DNA of 16,457 bases from Leptolinea sp964424035 (lineage in GTDB: Bacteria; Chloroflexota; Anaerolineae; Anaerolineales; Anaerolineaceae). The position numbers were made by a program, and so were the translations under genes. Within the stretch, counting starts at the first letter, position 1. Every line of letters starts with the position of its first letter. The DNA is taken from positions 1 through 16,457 of the forward strand of contig CAYRHB010000084.1 of NCBI GenBank assembly GCA_964424035.1. The letters are read 5' to 3'. Below are positions 1 through 8,253 of the stretch, one piece after another. The notes beneath the pieces are model-generated. The model did no database searches and was not told where the DNA came from. It saw only the letters and a list, made by a program, of their open reading frames with translations.

Positions 1-225
1 TAGATCCGGCCCGTTGGCTTTCTTTGCATAAACACCATTGATCAGATTGTCCTTGATCTGTTGGACGTAGGATTGGTCAACATCCTCCCCGTTTTGCATG
101 GCCTGTTCAAGTAACAAGGCTTTTCTGAGAGCACCACCTACGATCGTAGATTCCCTTGATACAGAACCAACTACAGGGGTATTGGAAGCCAGGTCAAACC
201 CAGCGTCTAATTGTTCGTTTTGCAT
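1..225 (-). CDS. Partial hypothetical phage structural protein (or continuation of the gene at 271-3228)
   Basis: From the ATG at 225-223 the minus strand is open to the window edge, giving 75 residues that begin MQNEQLDAGFD. I do not recognise a family. The segment is polar, with a predicted helix-rich stretch (ALRKALLLEQAMQNG). The ribosome binding site is poor (only GGAT a few bases before the ATG), whereas most neighbours have AAGGAG-type sites. The reading frame is the same as that of the upstream 985-residue protein, and the 15 codons between that gene's TAA (273-271) and this ATG contain no stop. It may therefore be a separate tail gene or the continuation of the upstream protein past a single stop or sequence error. 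The coding nature is fairly likely; the start is uncertain. Confidence 0.5.
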   Translation of the reverse strand, partial: MQNEQLDAGFDLASNTPVVGSVSRESTIVGGALRKALLLEQAMQNGEDVDQSYVQQIKDNLINGVYAKKANGPDL

Positions 226-270
226 CAATCCAGAGAGAGACGAAAACGAAATTCCGGTACTGGTTAGGAA

Positions 271-3228
271 TTAACCGATATTATGATATTGTTCTTCCCC
301 AACAATTGAACTGAGGAATGACAATTCGTCACCGGCATTGGCGGCTGAGATATCCAACAAATGCGAAATGTCTGATCCATTTAATACCCGGTGTGATCCA
401 CCGGTGATTTTCGGAAGTGTGTTTCCGTTTCCTCCGGCGTTCATAAGCGCCCATGAAGTGCTCATGGAATCGATGTTTGCTATCGCGCTGGAACGCTGCC
501 GGTAAAGAAGGTTTTGCATCTGTTGTTCGGGAGTCATATTGGCCAGACTGCCATAATCAGGTAACCCAACCCTTAGTGTGCTTTTCAGGCGATTTCCGAC
601 ACCCTGGTCAAAGGAATTCACACCCATGAGGTCAAGCATGGAAAAGCGTTCAGAAACACCGGTGTATTCTGTGGTGAATTTAGTTAAACGCGGAGCCACA
701 AACGCTTCCGTATTCAGGAAAGCCGTATAAACCGGTGACGTTTGCATACGGCCATTTGATGTTACGCGACCGGTTTGATACCGGTCTGTTTCTACAAACT
801 TGATCAGATTCCCGAGTGCAGAGTCTCCCGACCGACCACCTACGATATCCGCTGCGTATTGAGTCATATACTTGCGCCGGTCAGATTCGTTCATTGCCAG
901 GACACGCTGCACTTCTTGATAAGCACCCCGCATGTTTTGGGGGACGTTTTCAATATTCTCTGGAACCAATCCGGACCAGTACAGTGTGTCTGATAAAGCA
1001 CCCACAAGATTTTCCTGGAATTCTTTCTTTGTAGCCGCTGTGAAGTTATCCATCGGCAGCCAGCCGCGGGTAAGTCCTACTCCGTACTTTTTATAAAACG
1101 CCGAGTCGATACCTTTATCGGCAATGCGTGTGGCCATATCTCCCAACAATCCTTCAATAGAATTGAATCGTTGGTTGGTGTCCAATTGATACAATCTTCC
1201 GGAAGCTATCAGGTCTTCCGGAGAACCCATGATTGCAGGATCATAACGGTCATACGGCATCCATTTCTGATCACCGGAAGCAATATAGTAATTTGCCGTA
1301 TTCCCGGTATCGAACTTACTTACAGGCGCGATTCCACCGGTGTTTGCGCCGATCTTTCTGGCCACAATACCCGGAAGGTCCTGAAGATTGACCGGCTCAC
1401 CTGCCAACGATTCCAATTCGCCCGGGTTGAATCCATACACCTCACCCATAGCAGATAGCATGGTTTGAGGTTGGGATTCAAATGCCGACCGCATAATACC
1501 GATCATGTTCTTTGCTTCACCAATCACATTGGCCGATGTGCGTAAAGCTGGCTGATTACCGGAAAAATCATAAATACCGGCATTATGTCCAACAAGCGGA
1601 GCACCTGGTCCCATTTTCAAACCACCCTGCTTGATCGACACATCATCGGTTTCAATGGTATTGGCCCGGAACATTACACCCCGGTTATTCGCCTGGGGAG
1701 AAAAGGAAATTCCCACATTTTGAGGTAGCTGAAGAGTAGACCGTATAGATCGGATAATCGCTTCTTGCTGATCAGAATCTGCATACTCCCCTCCGGAACG
1801 GATCCAATCGGATGGAAGCTCGATGGATGTTCCGGTATACACAACGGGCCGGTTATCCGCTCGTACGGAATTGACTATGCGCTCTCTATCGCCCCCTGCA
1901 GGTCCCAATGTGGAAAACAATTCGGCGGATTGGCCGATATTGAAAACTCGTCCCTGGGGGATATTGTTGAATTTGAAATCCATCCCCTTTGCGGCTGTCA
2001 AGAAATCTGACAGAGTACCGGTAGTTTCTTTTCTATTCTGGAATAGAGGAATGGAGAAATTCTGGCTGGAACGAAAACCCATTTTCATGGTGGCGTTATT
2101 CTGGCCAAGAATATTCCTCAATCCTGAATCCAGTTGATGAATACCATGACCGGATGATTGGATCATGCCATTCAAGGCATAGACACCCGTTTCCACAAAG
2201 CCAAATTCCCGATCCATCCCGGGGGTGACGTTCACACCACTCTGCCGGTACGCCTGGGACAAGCTGCCACCCTTCCCGATGCTATTCATATAATCCGGAA
2301 GTGGTAAGGCTACTGTCTGCCCGTTCTTATCCTGGAATTGCACCAATGGATCAGCAATATCACGCCGGTCCATCTCGTAATTCTTTACAGCGGCTTTCTT
2401 ACTGGCCATATCTACACTGAGCAAACCTGTAGCTGGATTGATCCATGTGGAACCAACCGCTCGCGGCATCATGTACGTCCACTGGTTATCGTCCGTTGCT
2501 TTGATCCCACCGCCCTGGAATGGCAGGTATTCGGCTTTACCAACGGCGCTATTAATATGGCTTGATAACTGCTTTACCTGTGCAGCGAGATCCATATATC
2601 CACCGGAGGATCTTTCGACTGCCACTCCGCGCTGAGCAGCCAACCGGCGGACGTTCTCGTTGGAAGCATTTTGATTGATGTAATAACTGGAACCCGGAAG
2701 GTTGACATTACCGGATGGCAATTCCATCTGTGTAGGCATGGACATGGCCGGTTGAATGAAGTCCGATAAGCTCTTCACCGGATTGTCCGTCATAATGTAC
2801 CGGCTGACACCTATGCCAATTCTGGCTGCCAATGATTCCAGACCGGTTGACGCTATGGCGTTATCCTTCGCCCCAAAGGGTGTCATAGCCACGCCGTTTT
2901 GTGAGAACATATCCCCGAAGAAAGCCTGATGACCGGCATTTTGTTCCACAAAAGCCAATACATTGTTTCCAGTAGCCAGACTATCGCTTCCATTGCCAGG
3001 TTGGACCCGGACACGCATACTGTAGGAACTGTTGAGGTCGTTATTATTGGTTCCTACAAAGATGTCATACGCCCCACCAAACCGGTTATCATCCGCGTGA
3101 TAATTCCGGACAACCTGAATGGAATATCTCGGTGACGGTATACCTGAATCAGCCAGAATTTTATTTATAGACTGACGAATAAGGTTTTCAATCTGATTCG
3201 AGTAATCCGGGTTATTGGTGAGTGGCAT
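271..3228 (-). CDS. Large hypothetical virion protein in the tape-measure position (985 aa)
   Basis: This gene follows the tail assembly chaperones directly, the place where siphoviruses carry the tape measure protein. The likely start is the ATG at 3228-3226, preceded by AAAGGATCCCAA with the Shine-Dalgarno part about 7 nt away; the frame extends 16 codons further up, to 3276, but without a good site. The start lies inside the end of the GT chaperone frame (17 nt overlap), which suggests translational coupling. The protein is unlike a classic tape measure: it is rich in Gly, Asn, Ser and Thr, has no long coiled coil, and I see no hydrophobic transmembrane segment. It begins MPLTNNPDYSNQIENLI. 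I recognise no enzymatic motif. Tape measure or another large tail/virion protein is a positional guess only. The TAA stop at 273-271 is followed by open sequence in the same frame. Confidence 0.85.
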   Translation of the reverse strand: MPLTNNPDYSNQIENLIRQSINKILADSGIPSPRYSIQVVRNYHADDNRFGGAYDIFVGTNNNDLNSSYSMRVRVQPGNGSDSLATGNNVLAFVEQNAGHQAFFGDMFSQNGVAMTPFGAKDNAIASTGLESLAARIGIGVSRYIMTDNPVKSLSDFIQPAMSMPTQMELPSGNVNLPGSSYYINQNASNENVRRLAAQRGVAVERSSGGYMDLAAQVKQLSSHINSAVGKAEYLPFQGGGIKATDDNQWTYMMPRAVGSTWINPATGLLSVDMASKKAAVKNYEMDRRDIADPLVQFQDKNGQTVALPLPDYMNSIGKGGSLSQAYRQSGVNVTPGMDREFGFVETGVYALNGMIQSSGHGIHQLDSGLRNILGQNNATMKMGFRSSQNFSIPLFQNRKETTGTLSDFLTAAKGMDFKFNNIPQGRVFNIGQSAELFSTLGPAGGDRERIVNSVRADNRPVVYTGTSIELPSDWIRSGGEYADSDQQEAIIRSIRSTLQLPQNVGISFSPQANNRGVMFRANTIETDDVSIKQGGLKMGPGAPLVGHNAGIYDFSGNQPALRTSANVIGEAKNMIGIMRSAFESQPQTMLSAMGEVYGFNPGELESLAGEPVNLQDLPGIVARKIGANTGGIAPVSKFDTGNTANYYIASGDQKWMPYDRYDPAIMGSPEDLIASGRLYQLDTNQRFNSIEGLLGDMATRIADKGIDSAFYKKYGVGLTRGWLPMDNFTAATKKEFQENLVGALSDTLYWSGLVPENIENVPQNMRGAYQEVQRVLAMNESDRRKYMTQYAADIVGGRSGDSALGNLIKFVETDRYQTGRVTSNGRMQTSPVYTAFLNTEAFVAPRLTKFTTEYTGVSERFSMLDLMGVNSFDQGVGNRLKSTLRVGLPDYGSLANMTPEQQMQNLLYRQRSSAIANIDSMSTSWALMNAGGNGNTLPKITGGSHRVLNGSDISHLLDISAANAGDELSFLSSIVGEEQYHNIG

Positions 3229-3954
3229 TTTGGGATCCTTTCCCTGCATTGCCCTTCTGTTTCCGTAAGGCATCAAAAACAGAGGTCACTTCGGAGCATA
3301 TTGCGTATTCCATCATGAAAATGTAAGGCTGTTCTAAAAGTCCACCGGCGTTCAAGAAGAGGCCGGTGGACTTGATTTGCTCGTAAAGAACCAACGCTTC
3401 CGGTTTTTCAACACTATCCGTTGGTTTCACCCCTTCGGTAATTTCGTTGAGGTATCCGTAAAAATCATAGAGGGTAGTCCTCAGCTTGTCTAAGCCCTCT
3501 TTTAGAATTTTTTTCCTTTGTCATCCCATAGGTTGGCTTCCTGGCATTTCTCGATGATTTCATTCGCAATGAAGGGATCAAGCAAACCCCAGGACGTAAG
3601 GAATTCCGGTTCGGACATATCCAGATATGGAACGCCACCGGAACCCCGTTTGAATTTGAATAACGGTTCATGGGTGGAGTCGTTAATCAGGTTGCAACCA
3701 CACATGGTCAGATACACTTCTTTGGCATGGAGTTCTTCCATTGACCAATTCTGATTAAGGACAATGCTGTTATCCGCTGTATCGGCTTTCAATTCCCGTG
3801 AAAAGCGGGAAAGAAGCTGGTCACGCATTTGGAATTCATGCTGCCGGGCCTGCCGAAAATCTACCGTGGTGGCTTCTCCTTCGCAGCCGAATTTTTCATC
3901 TGACTTTTCCAGAGTAAAGGTTGAAAACGTGGGGGCAACTAAGCGTACTGGCAT
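3212..3954 (-). CDS. Tail assembly chaperone GT fusion made by -1 ribosomal frameshift (247 aa)
   Basis: Joining the frame 3954-3508 to the -1 frame 3508-3212 gives a 247-residue fusion: 149 residues of the G part plus 98 of the T part. In tailed phages such as lambda, the GT product and the shorter G product act together as chaperones on the tape measure protein and tail tube during tail assembly, and neither is found in the finished tail. The T frame has no ribosome binding site or credible start of its own; the first possible initiation codon (a GTG at 3430) lies well inside it. Its sequence continues sensibly straight from the slippery site (KKILKEGLDKLRTTLYDFYG). The frame arithmetic (positions 0 to 1 modulo 3) is exactly -1. 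Position between tail tube and tape-measure-position gene matches the family's usual place. Confidence 0.8.
3469..3514 (-). other. Programmed -1 frameshift signal (slippery A7 plus stem-loop)
   Basis: Read on the minus strand, codons GGA AAA AAA contain the in-frame heptamer A AAA AAA (3514-3508), followed by TTC and the zero-frame stop TAA. Seven bases downstream begins a stem-loop: outer stem AGAGGG (3500-3495) with CCCTCT (3474-3469), and inner stem CTTAG with CTGAG around the loop ACAAG, with a 5-nt bulge on the 3' side. The A AAA AAA type heptamer, 7-nt spacer and stable downstream stem are the standard parts of a bacterial -1 frameshift site. I saw the sequence elements; the efficiency is unknown. 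Confidence 0.85.
3502..3954 (-). CDS. Tail assembly chaperone, G-type (150 aa, unshifted product)
   Basis: This is the zero-frame product that ends at TAA 3504-3502, one codon after the slippery heptamer. The start is the ATG at 3954-3952, with AAAGGA 9 nt upstream. It begins MPVRLVAPTFSTFTLEK and has the mixed alpha/beta, acidic look of lambda-gpG-like and PBSX-type tail chaperones, though the sequence family is not recognised with certainty; the assignment rests mainly on position and on the frameshift. It is the first gene after a terminator and a promoter, so the chaperones and following tail genes probably form their own transcription unit. Confidence 0.8.
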   Translation of the reverse strand: MPVRLVAPTFSTFTLEKSDEKFGCEGEATTVDFRQARQHEFQMRDQLLSRFSRELKADTADNSIVLNQNWSMEELHAKEVYLTMCGCNLINDSTHEPLFKFKRGSGGVPYLDMSEPEFLTSWGLLDPFIANEIIEKCQEANLWDDKGKKF

Positions 3955-3995
3955 GATGTTTTATCCTTTATTATGTAGATTATTTGTTCTTATTC

Positions 3996-4023
3996 AGTAT
4001 AAAAAATTCCGGGATGTAGTCAA
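3996..4023 (-). promoter_or_regulatory. Sigma70-like promoter for the tail chaperone unit, overlapping the terminator
   Basis: The minus strand reads TTGACT (4023-4018), 16 nt, then TATACT (4001-3996). The -35 hexamer sits in the loop and 3' arm of the terminator hairpin, and the -10 directly follows its T-run. Spacing and -35 are identical to the promoter upstream of the portal gene. The chaperone ATG lies about 42 nt downstream of the -10. Evidence is consensus matching only. Confidence 0.6.
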
Positions 4024-4035
4024 TCTACACCCCGG
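4001..4035 (-). terminator. Rho-independent terminator after the tail tube gene
   Basis: On the minus strand an 11-bp stem, CCGGGGTGTAG (4035-4025) with CTACATCCCGG (4019-4009) and one G-T pair, encloses the loop ATTGA. It is followed by AATTTTTT. It lies 25 nt after the stop of the tail tube gene and would end the head-gene transcript. On the plus strand the stem has an A-C mismatch and no T-run, so it is oriented for minus-strand transcription. Confidence 0.85.
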
Positions 4036-4060
4036 AGCGGAACATTGGTTTAGTGATGGA

Positions 4061-5521
4061 TTAATCTGTTGGCCAGACGTAATCCGCGGCAGCCATGGCG
4101 TTGGTCAGTGAGAGTTTGGCGAAGGTGCCTCCCATATCCAGAGCGGTACCACTGAAACGCATCATAATGGCGTTGTTGGCTGCGAGTTGAATACCACCGC
4201 GCATACCCAGAGTAGCCCGCTGTGCCTGAATACGAAGTGCGTACTGCAGAAGCGAGTTGGGGATCAGGCCCGGTGACAATGAAACCAGATCCAACCGGGT
4301 GGTAAACGGAGTGGCAGACCATTCGCTACCGGTAACAGATCCGGTCAAAATACGCTGGTACAGGTCCGGATTAACCCACTTCACAGTCAGGTCAATGGCT
4401 AGAGCACGGTTGATCACGGTCACATCATCCAGGAAGGGAGAACCATAAATCCGTTCATTACGGGTATCCAACGGGGCGTTTTGCCAGGCAATATTGGCAC
4501 CCACTACGGATAACTGCTGCTCACCGAAGAACGGAGTTCGGATATAACCGCCGATCACAGATCCGATGGGAACTGATTCGAAGTCTTCATACACCACGCC
4601 GGAAGTAGCCCATGTAGGATTGCGAGTATTGTTGAACTTACGTCCCAGAGTATCGATCCGGGCGCTGATCAGTCCATCATTCGGGAAGGTAAAGGACACT
4701 CCCAGAATTTTGCAGTCCTGATACACCTCCCCCAGACCAACTCCGTCATTGCCCGGTGGAATGTATTTACGGAAACCCATCCATGGAACGAAGGTCGGAT
4801 TAGAGGAATCCATTTCAAAATCATGGGTTACAGCAACAGCATCCTCAAAACCAACACTGATATTGATGGTATCCGATCCAATGCTTGCTACAGCGGGAAT
4901 TGCTACTTCTGTTACGGAAGCAAATTCGCTATTGCCTACAATGGTCTCATATCCAACCGCGCTGTCCAAAGGGTTGGTATCCAGCCCTTCCACCCGCTGG
5001 CCTGCAGTTGGACCGGTCGAGAAATTGAAGGTTTCAGAAAGGGCCTGTGCTGAAGCATCAGTACCGGTCACAGTGATGGTTCCGGCAAAAGTGACATTAT
5101 CACCTTTCAGAACACGAACTGCCACTTTTCGGGCAGGACTCGGAATCACGCTCAAACCGGTGGAGATTGTCTGATCGGCAGAGGTGACCTTTTTATTGGT
5201 CATAACACCCTGGTGAACAATGGCTTTGTTGCTTCCAGAGATCTTTCCCAATGCACCCTGTAGTAACCACCCCATTGAGTTCTTCAAACGGGGATTGATG
5301 GAAAAACCACCGCCCACCATTACACCGGATTTATACGCACCGGACGGAGTGGGACGACCGCCAATTTCAGGCGGGAAAATACGCTGATCATCGGCTACGC
5401 CGAGATCGATATCCAATGCTTTGTGATAAAACCATTTTGGGGAGCCGGAAGGACCAACGGCAATTTCTTTTCCGGCCTGCGGACCAAACCCCAAAATACC
5501 ACCTTGTCCAGTTGCAGCCAT
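4061..5521 (-). CDS. Major tail (tube) protein, long form (486 aa)
   Basis: This gene sits between the neck proteins and the frameshifted tail chaperones, where siphoviruses place the tail tube subunit that polymerises into the hollow tail. The start is the ATG at 5521, with AAAGGAG 7 nt upstream. The protein is beta-rich. The C-terminal part (about residues 330-486, including AIDLTVKWVNPDLYQRIL) resembles phage tail tube families. At 486 residues it is longer than many tube proteins (often 150-350). The extra length seems to come from a beta-rich, Thr/Ala/Val-rich middle region (about residues 120-228, with VAVRVLKGDNVTFAGTITV) that looks like an inserted Ig-like or similar surface domain. 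Since only one such protein precedes the chaperones, a sheath/tube pair (myovirus) is not supported, although a sheath protein is the main alternative. It is the last gene before the terminator. Confidence 0.7.
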   Translation of the reverse strand: MAATGQGGILGFGPQAGKEIAVGPSGSPKWFYHKALDIDLGVADDQRIFPPEIGGRPTPSGAYKSGVMVGGGFSINPRLKNSMGWLLQGALGKISGSNKAIVHQGVMTNKKVTSADQTISTGLSVIPSPARKVAVRVLKGDNVTFAGTITVTGTDASAQALSETFNFSTGPTAGQRVEGLDTNPLDSAVGYETIVGNSEFASVTEVAIPAVASIGSDTINISVGFEDAVAVTHDFEMDSSNPTFVPWMGFRKYIPPGNDGVGLGEVYQDCKILGVSFTFPNDGLISARIDTLGRKFNNTRNPTWATSGVVYEDFESVPIGSVIGGYIRTPFFGEQQLSVVGANIAWQNAPLDTRNERIYGSPFLDDVTVINRALAIDLTVKWVNPDLYQRILTGSVTGSEWSATPFTTRLDLVSLSPGLIPNSLLQYALRIQAQRATLGMRGGIQLAANNAIMMRFSGTALDMGGTFAKLSLTNAMAAADYVWPTD

Positions 5522-5543
5522 ATTGAATCTCCTTTGCTAGAAG

Positions 5544-6079
5544 CTAAAAAGGACGTTCTGTGAGGAAATCGACTTTTACGACACCTCTCCAGATATAGGA
5601 AGAAGCAGGGCCACCAGATTCACTCATAGTATTCCCGTAAACAACAGATTCCACGGCTCTTTCGCCATGCGAATCGACTAAACCGGCCACATTGAGTGTT
5701 GAAAGACTTTCCAGAAGTCTTCCCAGGACTTCAGACGCCAGAGTCTGAGCGTTTTCCTCAGTGATGTTTTTGTTGAGGAAGTAGCACCCGAACCTGACTT
5801 GAAAACTTCTCCACCACATAGATCCACCACCAATGGCATAGCCCGGGATGTTTAAACCGGTGTTGTCTTTGTGTTTCGATACAACCCTGGTATTGCAGTC
5901 CAGCAAATTCGGGTCTTGATCATCCCCGTAACTGATGGATAGCCAGACACACGGTTTTGTGGGATCCTTTTGAAAGCGACCGAGTTTTATTTCGTTTGCT
6001 CTGGTGGGATCGCTTTCATCGAAGGGCGTCTGCATGGTGGCGATCAAATGATCTTTAGCTTTGTGGAGTACCAGGTCAG
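5544..6079 (-). CDS. Neck / tail terminator-like protein, 5' end lost in the gap
   Basis: A TTG at 6047 or the ATG at 6035 could be taken as the start. However, the frame is open and reads sensibly upstream (DLVLHKAKDHLIATMQTPF) into the N run, so the true start is in or beyond the gap. At least 178 residues are present. The region WWRSFQVRFGCYFLN, followed by a helix with VLGRLLESLSTLNVAGL, resembles small head-tail joining or tail terminator proteins. Position after the connector and before the tail tube agrees with that role. The likely missing start is the ATG at 6097-6095 on the other side of the gap, which overlaps the stop of the upstream gene (ATGA). For that start to be in frame the true gap length must leave remainder 2 when divided by 3, so it is not exactly 10. 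Confidence 0.75.
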
Positions 6080-6089
6080 NNNNNNNNNN
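6080..6089. other. Scaffold gap of 10 N
   Basis: Ten consecutive N join two contigs that both carry minus-strand phage neck genes. The length is a placeholder: the flanking reading frames do not agree with a 10-nt gap if the ATG at 6097 starts the downstream gene. Confidence 0.95.
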
Positions 6090-6093
6090 AAGC

Positions 6094-6747
6094 TCATTTG
6101 GACGCTCCTACCACTCGTGGGACCCGGCTCATTTCATCGTTGAAAAGTTGCCGGTAGAACTTTGCTGTATTTTCCAGCACGTTATCATCCGGGGTGCCGC
6201 TATCTGTTTTCATATTCCACTGTCTAACTTCGGCAGATGCGGCTGAAGCAGCAGTAATACAATGAGCACAGGCGTAGTACACCATGCCCGGGATGGCAAA
6301 ACGCGGAACATCCAGAACAAAATCGGCATCGTCTTTGTTTTCCGGTTGTGAGAAATAGGCCGTGTAGTACACGCGAATTTTCGAATCCACATCCAATACC
6401 TCTGAAAGAAGCAGGTATCCTCTGGGATATTCAAGCCAGGTAAAAACCGGCTTGCTGGCGATTGAGTTCCGGTTTCGGATATTCACGGTAGTGATGATCT
6501 CTTTCTCAGCAAAAATATTGGAAGAAAGGTCTTGCAAGGCTTCTACGGAATAGCAATTCTCGGGGAGTGCAAATCGATCCAAAACACCGTCTGCAGTGAT
6601 TTCAGTAATGGCTGCCCTGGGAACCCACGGCAGGATGGCATCAATGGCATTGCAGATGGACTCGTAAACAAGATCATCGCTGTAATTAATAAAGTCGTCC
6701 TCTTTCAGAGCATGTAGGACTAAATTCGAAAATTCGCTGTAATTCAC
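6094..6747 (-). CDS. Head-tail connector/adaptor-like protein (217 aa)
   Basis: The start is a GTG at 6747-6745, with GGAG 8 nt upstream; the stop is the TGA at 6096-6094, four bases before the gap. The protein begins MNYSEFSNLVLHALKE and is mainly helical at both ends, with a beta-rich middle. Its length and order (directly after the major capsid gene) match head completion or adaptor proteins of tailed phages, which bind under the portal after DNA packaging. I do not recognise a specific family, so the name rests on position. Its stop overlaps a possible ATG of the next gene (ATGA), a sign of coupled translation. Confidence 0.7.
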   Translation of the reverse strand: MNYSEFSNLVLHALKEDDFINYSDDLVYESICNAIDAILPWVPRAAITEITADGVLDRFALPENCYSVEALQDLSSNIFAEKEIITTVNIRNRNSIASKPVFTWLEYPRGYLLLSEVLDVDSKIRVYYTAYFSQPENKDDADFVLDVPRFAIPGMVYYACAHCITAASAASAEVRQWNMKTDSGTPDDNVLENTAKFYRQLFNDEMSRVPRVVGASK

Positions 6748-6768
6748 GGCCTATTCTCCAATATGATC

Positions 6769-8199
6769 TTAGGCAGCGATTACGCCACCAGGTTTAGGCA
6801 GAGTGACAGAGAAGAAGTGGCACTCAAACAGGTTGGGTTCCCACAGGTTATAGCCTTCGTATGCGTCCCAGGTGAAGCGCCAGACGCTATCAAAATCATC
6901 TATCGCCCGGGGTTCGTGGAACATGAGTTTACGATCCACCTTACCCATGATGCCGCCGCGAGAACCAAGCACCAGGCCAAAACCGACATGGCGGGCTTTG
7001 GTCACGAAAGCGTAGTACGTTCCAGCCACACCATCAACCGGGGTTGCCGTGAACGGGCTTTCGTATTTGAAGAGGATCGGGCGGTCAAAGGACAACCGTT
7101 TGTTGACAGTATCAATGGCCACAATGCGGCGCTGGATGGTCTTTCCGGAGCGGACTTCAACACCATTCGTAACACCGTAGAACGCTGTGCGGACGGTATG
7201 AATGGTGACGATATCGCTCTTTGCGAATTTGGACATATCCGCGGCGGCTTCCAACTGAATGTAGTGAACAACGTTCTTCTGGCCAACGGCCCAGACATCA
7301 TCCACAAGCATGGATTTATCTTCCGGATCGGGAGCGCCATCGCCCAGGTGAATGGGTGTAGAAACGCCGTACTGAGCAGTAATGGCACCGGCGTTGTAAA
7401 GCACGCCAAGGTTCTCACCATATTTGTGGTTGGGAACCTGCTGGAAGCGGACATTATTCATACCGCCGATTTCATACCGGATAGACTGGCCGGCGTAAAG
7501 CTGGGCATCACGCCACATAGCCGCTTCGTTCTTTTCCGCGGCAGCCAATTTATTCTGAAAATCATAAATGGCACCGGGCGGGATCAAGGCCAGTTTTGCG
7601 CCAGCGGTATCACCGGGAATGACCGGCGAGCCGGTATTTCCAAGACGAAGGTTCCAGGCGTTCAGGGTTTCGGGACAAAAAACGTCATCAGAGCTGAGAT
7701 CGGCAAAGCTGGTGGCGTCACCGGCGAAGGTCCAGAATTCCTTTGGCTGTGACAGGAAGGCATTACGGGACAGGATTTCGTGTTTGCGGATGATGTTCAT
7801 GCCCAGCAAACCACGAAGCAGAGGGCGCCAATCACGGGTTCCGTTGGGGCCGAACTTCCATTGCTGGAAGATGTTCTGAGATTCGTGCAACTGCACCTTA
7901 TCACCGTAACGGGTGGATTTCAGCGTGCGGGACCGGGTATCCACGCCGGTTGTGACGTTGATGTAATTCGCGGTCATTGGAATTTCATCAACATCGGTGT
8001 CACCTTCCATCATTTCTGTGTGGATGGTAGTCTGAGCGCCGTTTGTCTGGGCGGATTCCGCTGACCAATCTACAAGATTGGTATAAAGAACCGGCTGCTG
8101 ACGAAACTGCAGGACGAGTTCGGCGTCACGTTCGTCCCATTTATTTTGATCAACCTGGGCGACAGGGTTGATATCATAAAACTGCTCAAAAGTAGCCAT
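6769..8199 (-). CDS. Major capsid protein (476 aa)
   Basis: The ATG at 8199-8197 has a strong AAGGAG site 7 nt upstream. Size, order (portal, scaffold, decoration, this gene, connectors) and sequence character identify the main shell subunit. Motifs such as LKSTRYGDKVQLHE in the first quarter, and the segment LALIPPGAIYDFQNKLAA, recall the N4-gp56-like group of HK97-fold capsid proteins, though I cannot confirm the subgroup. There is no long N-terminal helical delta domain, which fits the presence of a separate scaffold gene. The stop TAA at 6771-6769 is 21 nt before the next start, so the genes are co-transcribed. Confidence 0.85.
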   Translation of the reverse strand: MATFEQFYDINPVAQVDQNKWDERDAELVLQFRQQPVLYTNLVDWSAESAQTNGAQTTIHTEMMEGDTDVDEIPMTANYINVTTGVDTRSRTLKSTRYGDKVQLHESQNIFQQWKFGPNGTRDWRPLLRGLLGMNIIRKHEILSRNAFLSQPKEFWTFAGDATSFADLSSDDVFCPETLNAWNLRLGNTGSPVIPGDTAGAKLALIPPGAIYDFQNKLAAAEKNEAAMWRDAQLYAGQSIRYEIGGMNNVRFQQVPNHKYGENLGVLYNAGAITAQYGVSTPIHLGDGAPDPEDKSMLVDDVWAVGQKNVVHYIQLEAAADMSKFAKSDIVTIHTVRTAFYGVTNGVEVRSGKTIQRRIVAIDTVNKRLSFDRPILFKYESPFTATPVDGVAGTYYAFVTKARHVGFGLVLGSRGGIMGKVDRKLMFHEPRAIDDFDSVWRFTWDAYEGYNLWEPNLFECHFFSVTLPKPGGVIAA

Positions 8200-8253
8200 G
8201 CTTTATCTCCTTGATAACAAAGTCGATTTCAATGAATGGAGATCCGTTTTGGA

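Noticed and set aside
6763..7752. Long plus-strand open frame (329 codons) opposite the major capsid gene
   Set aside because: It is antisense to a well supported capsid gene, its product has no recognisable family, and no ribosome binding site stands out. It is a shadow of codon bias on the other strand.
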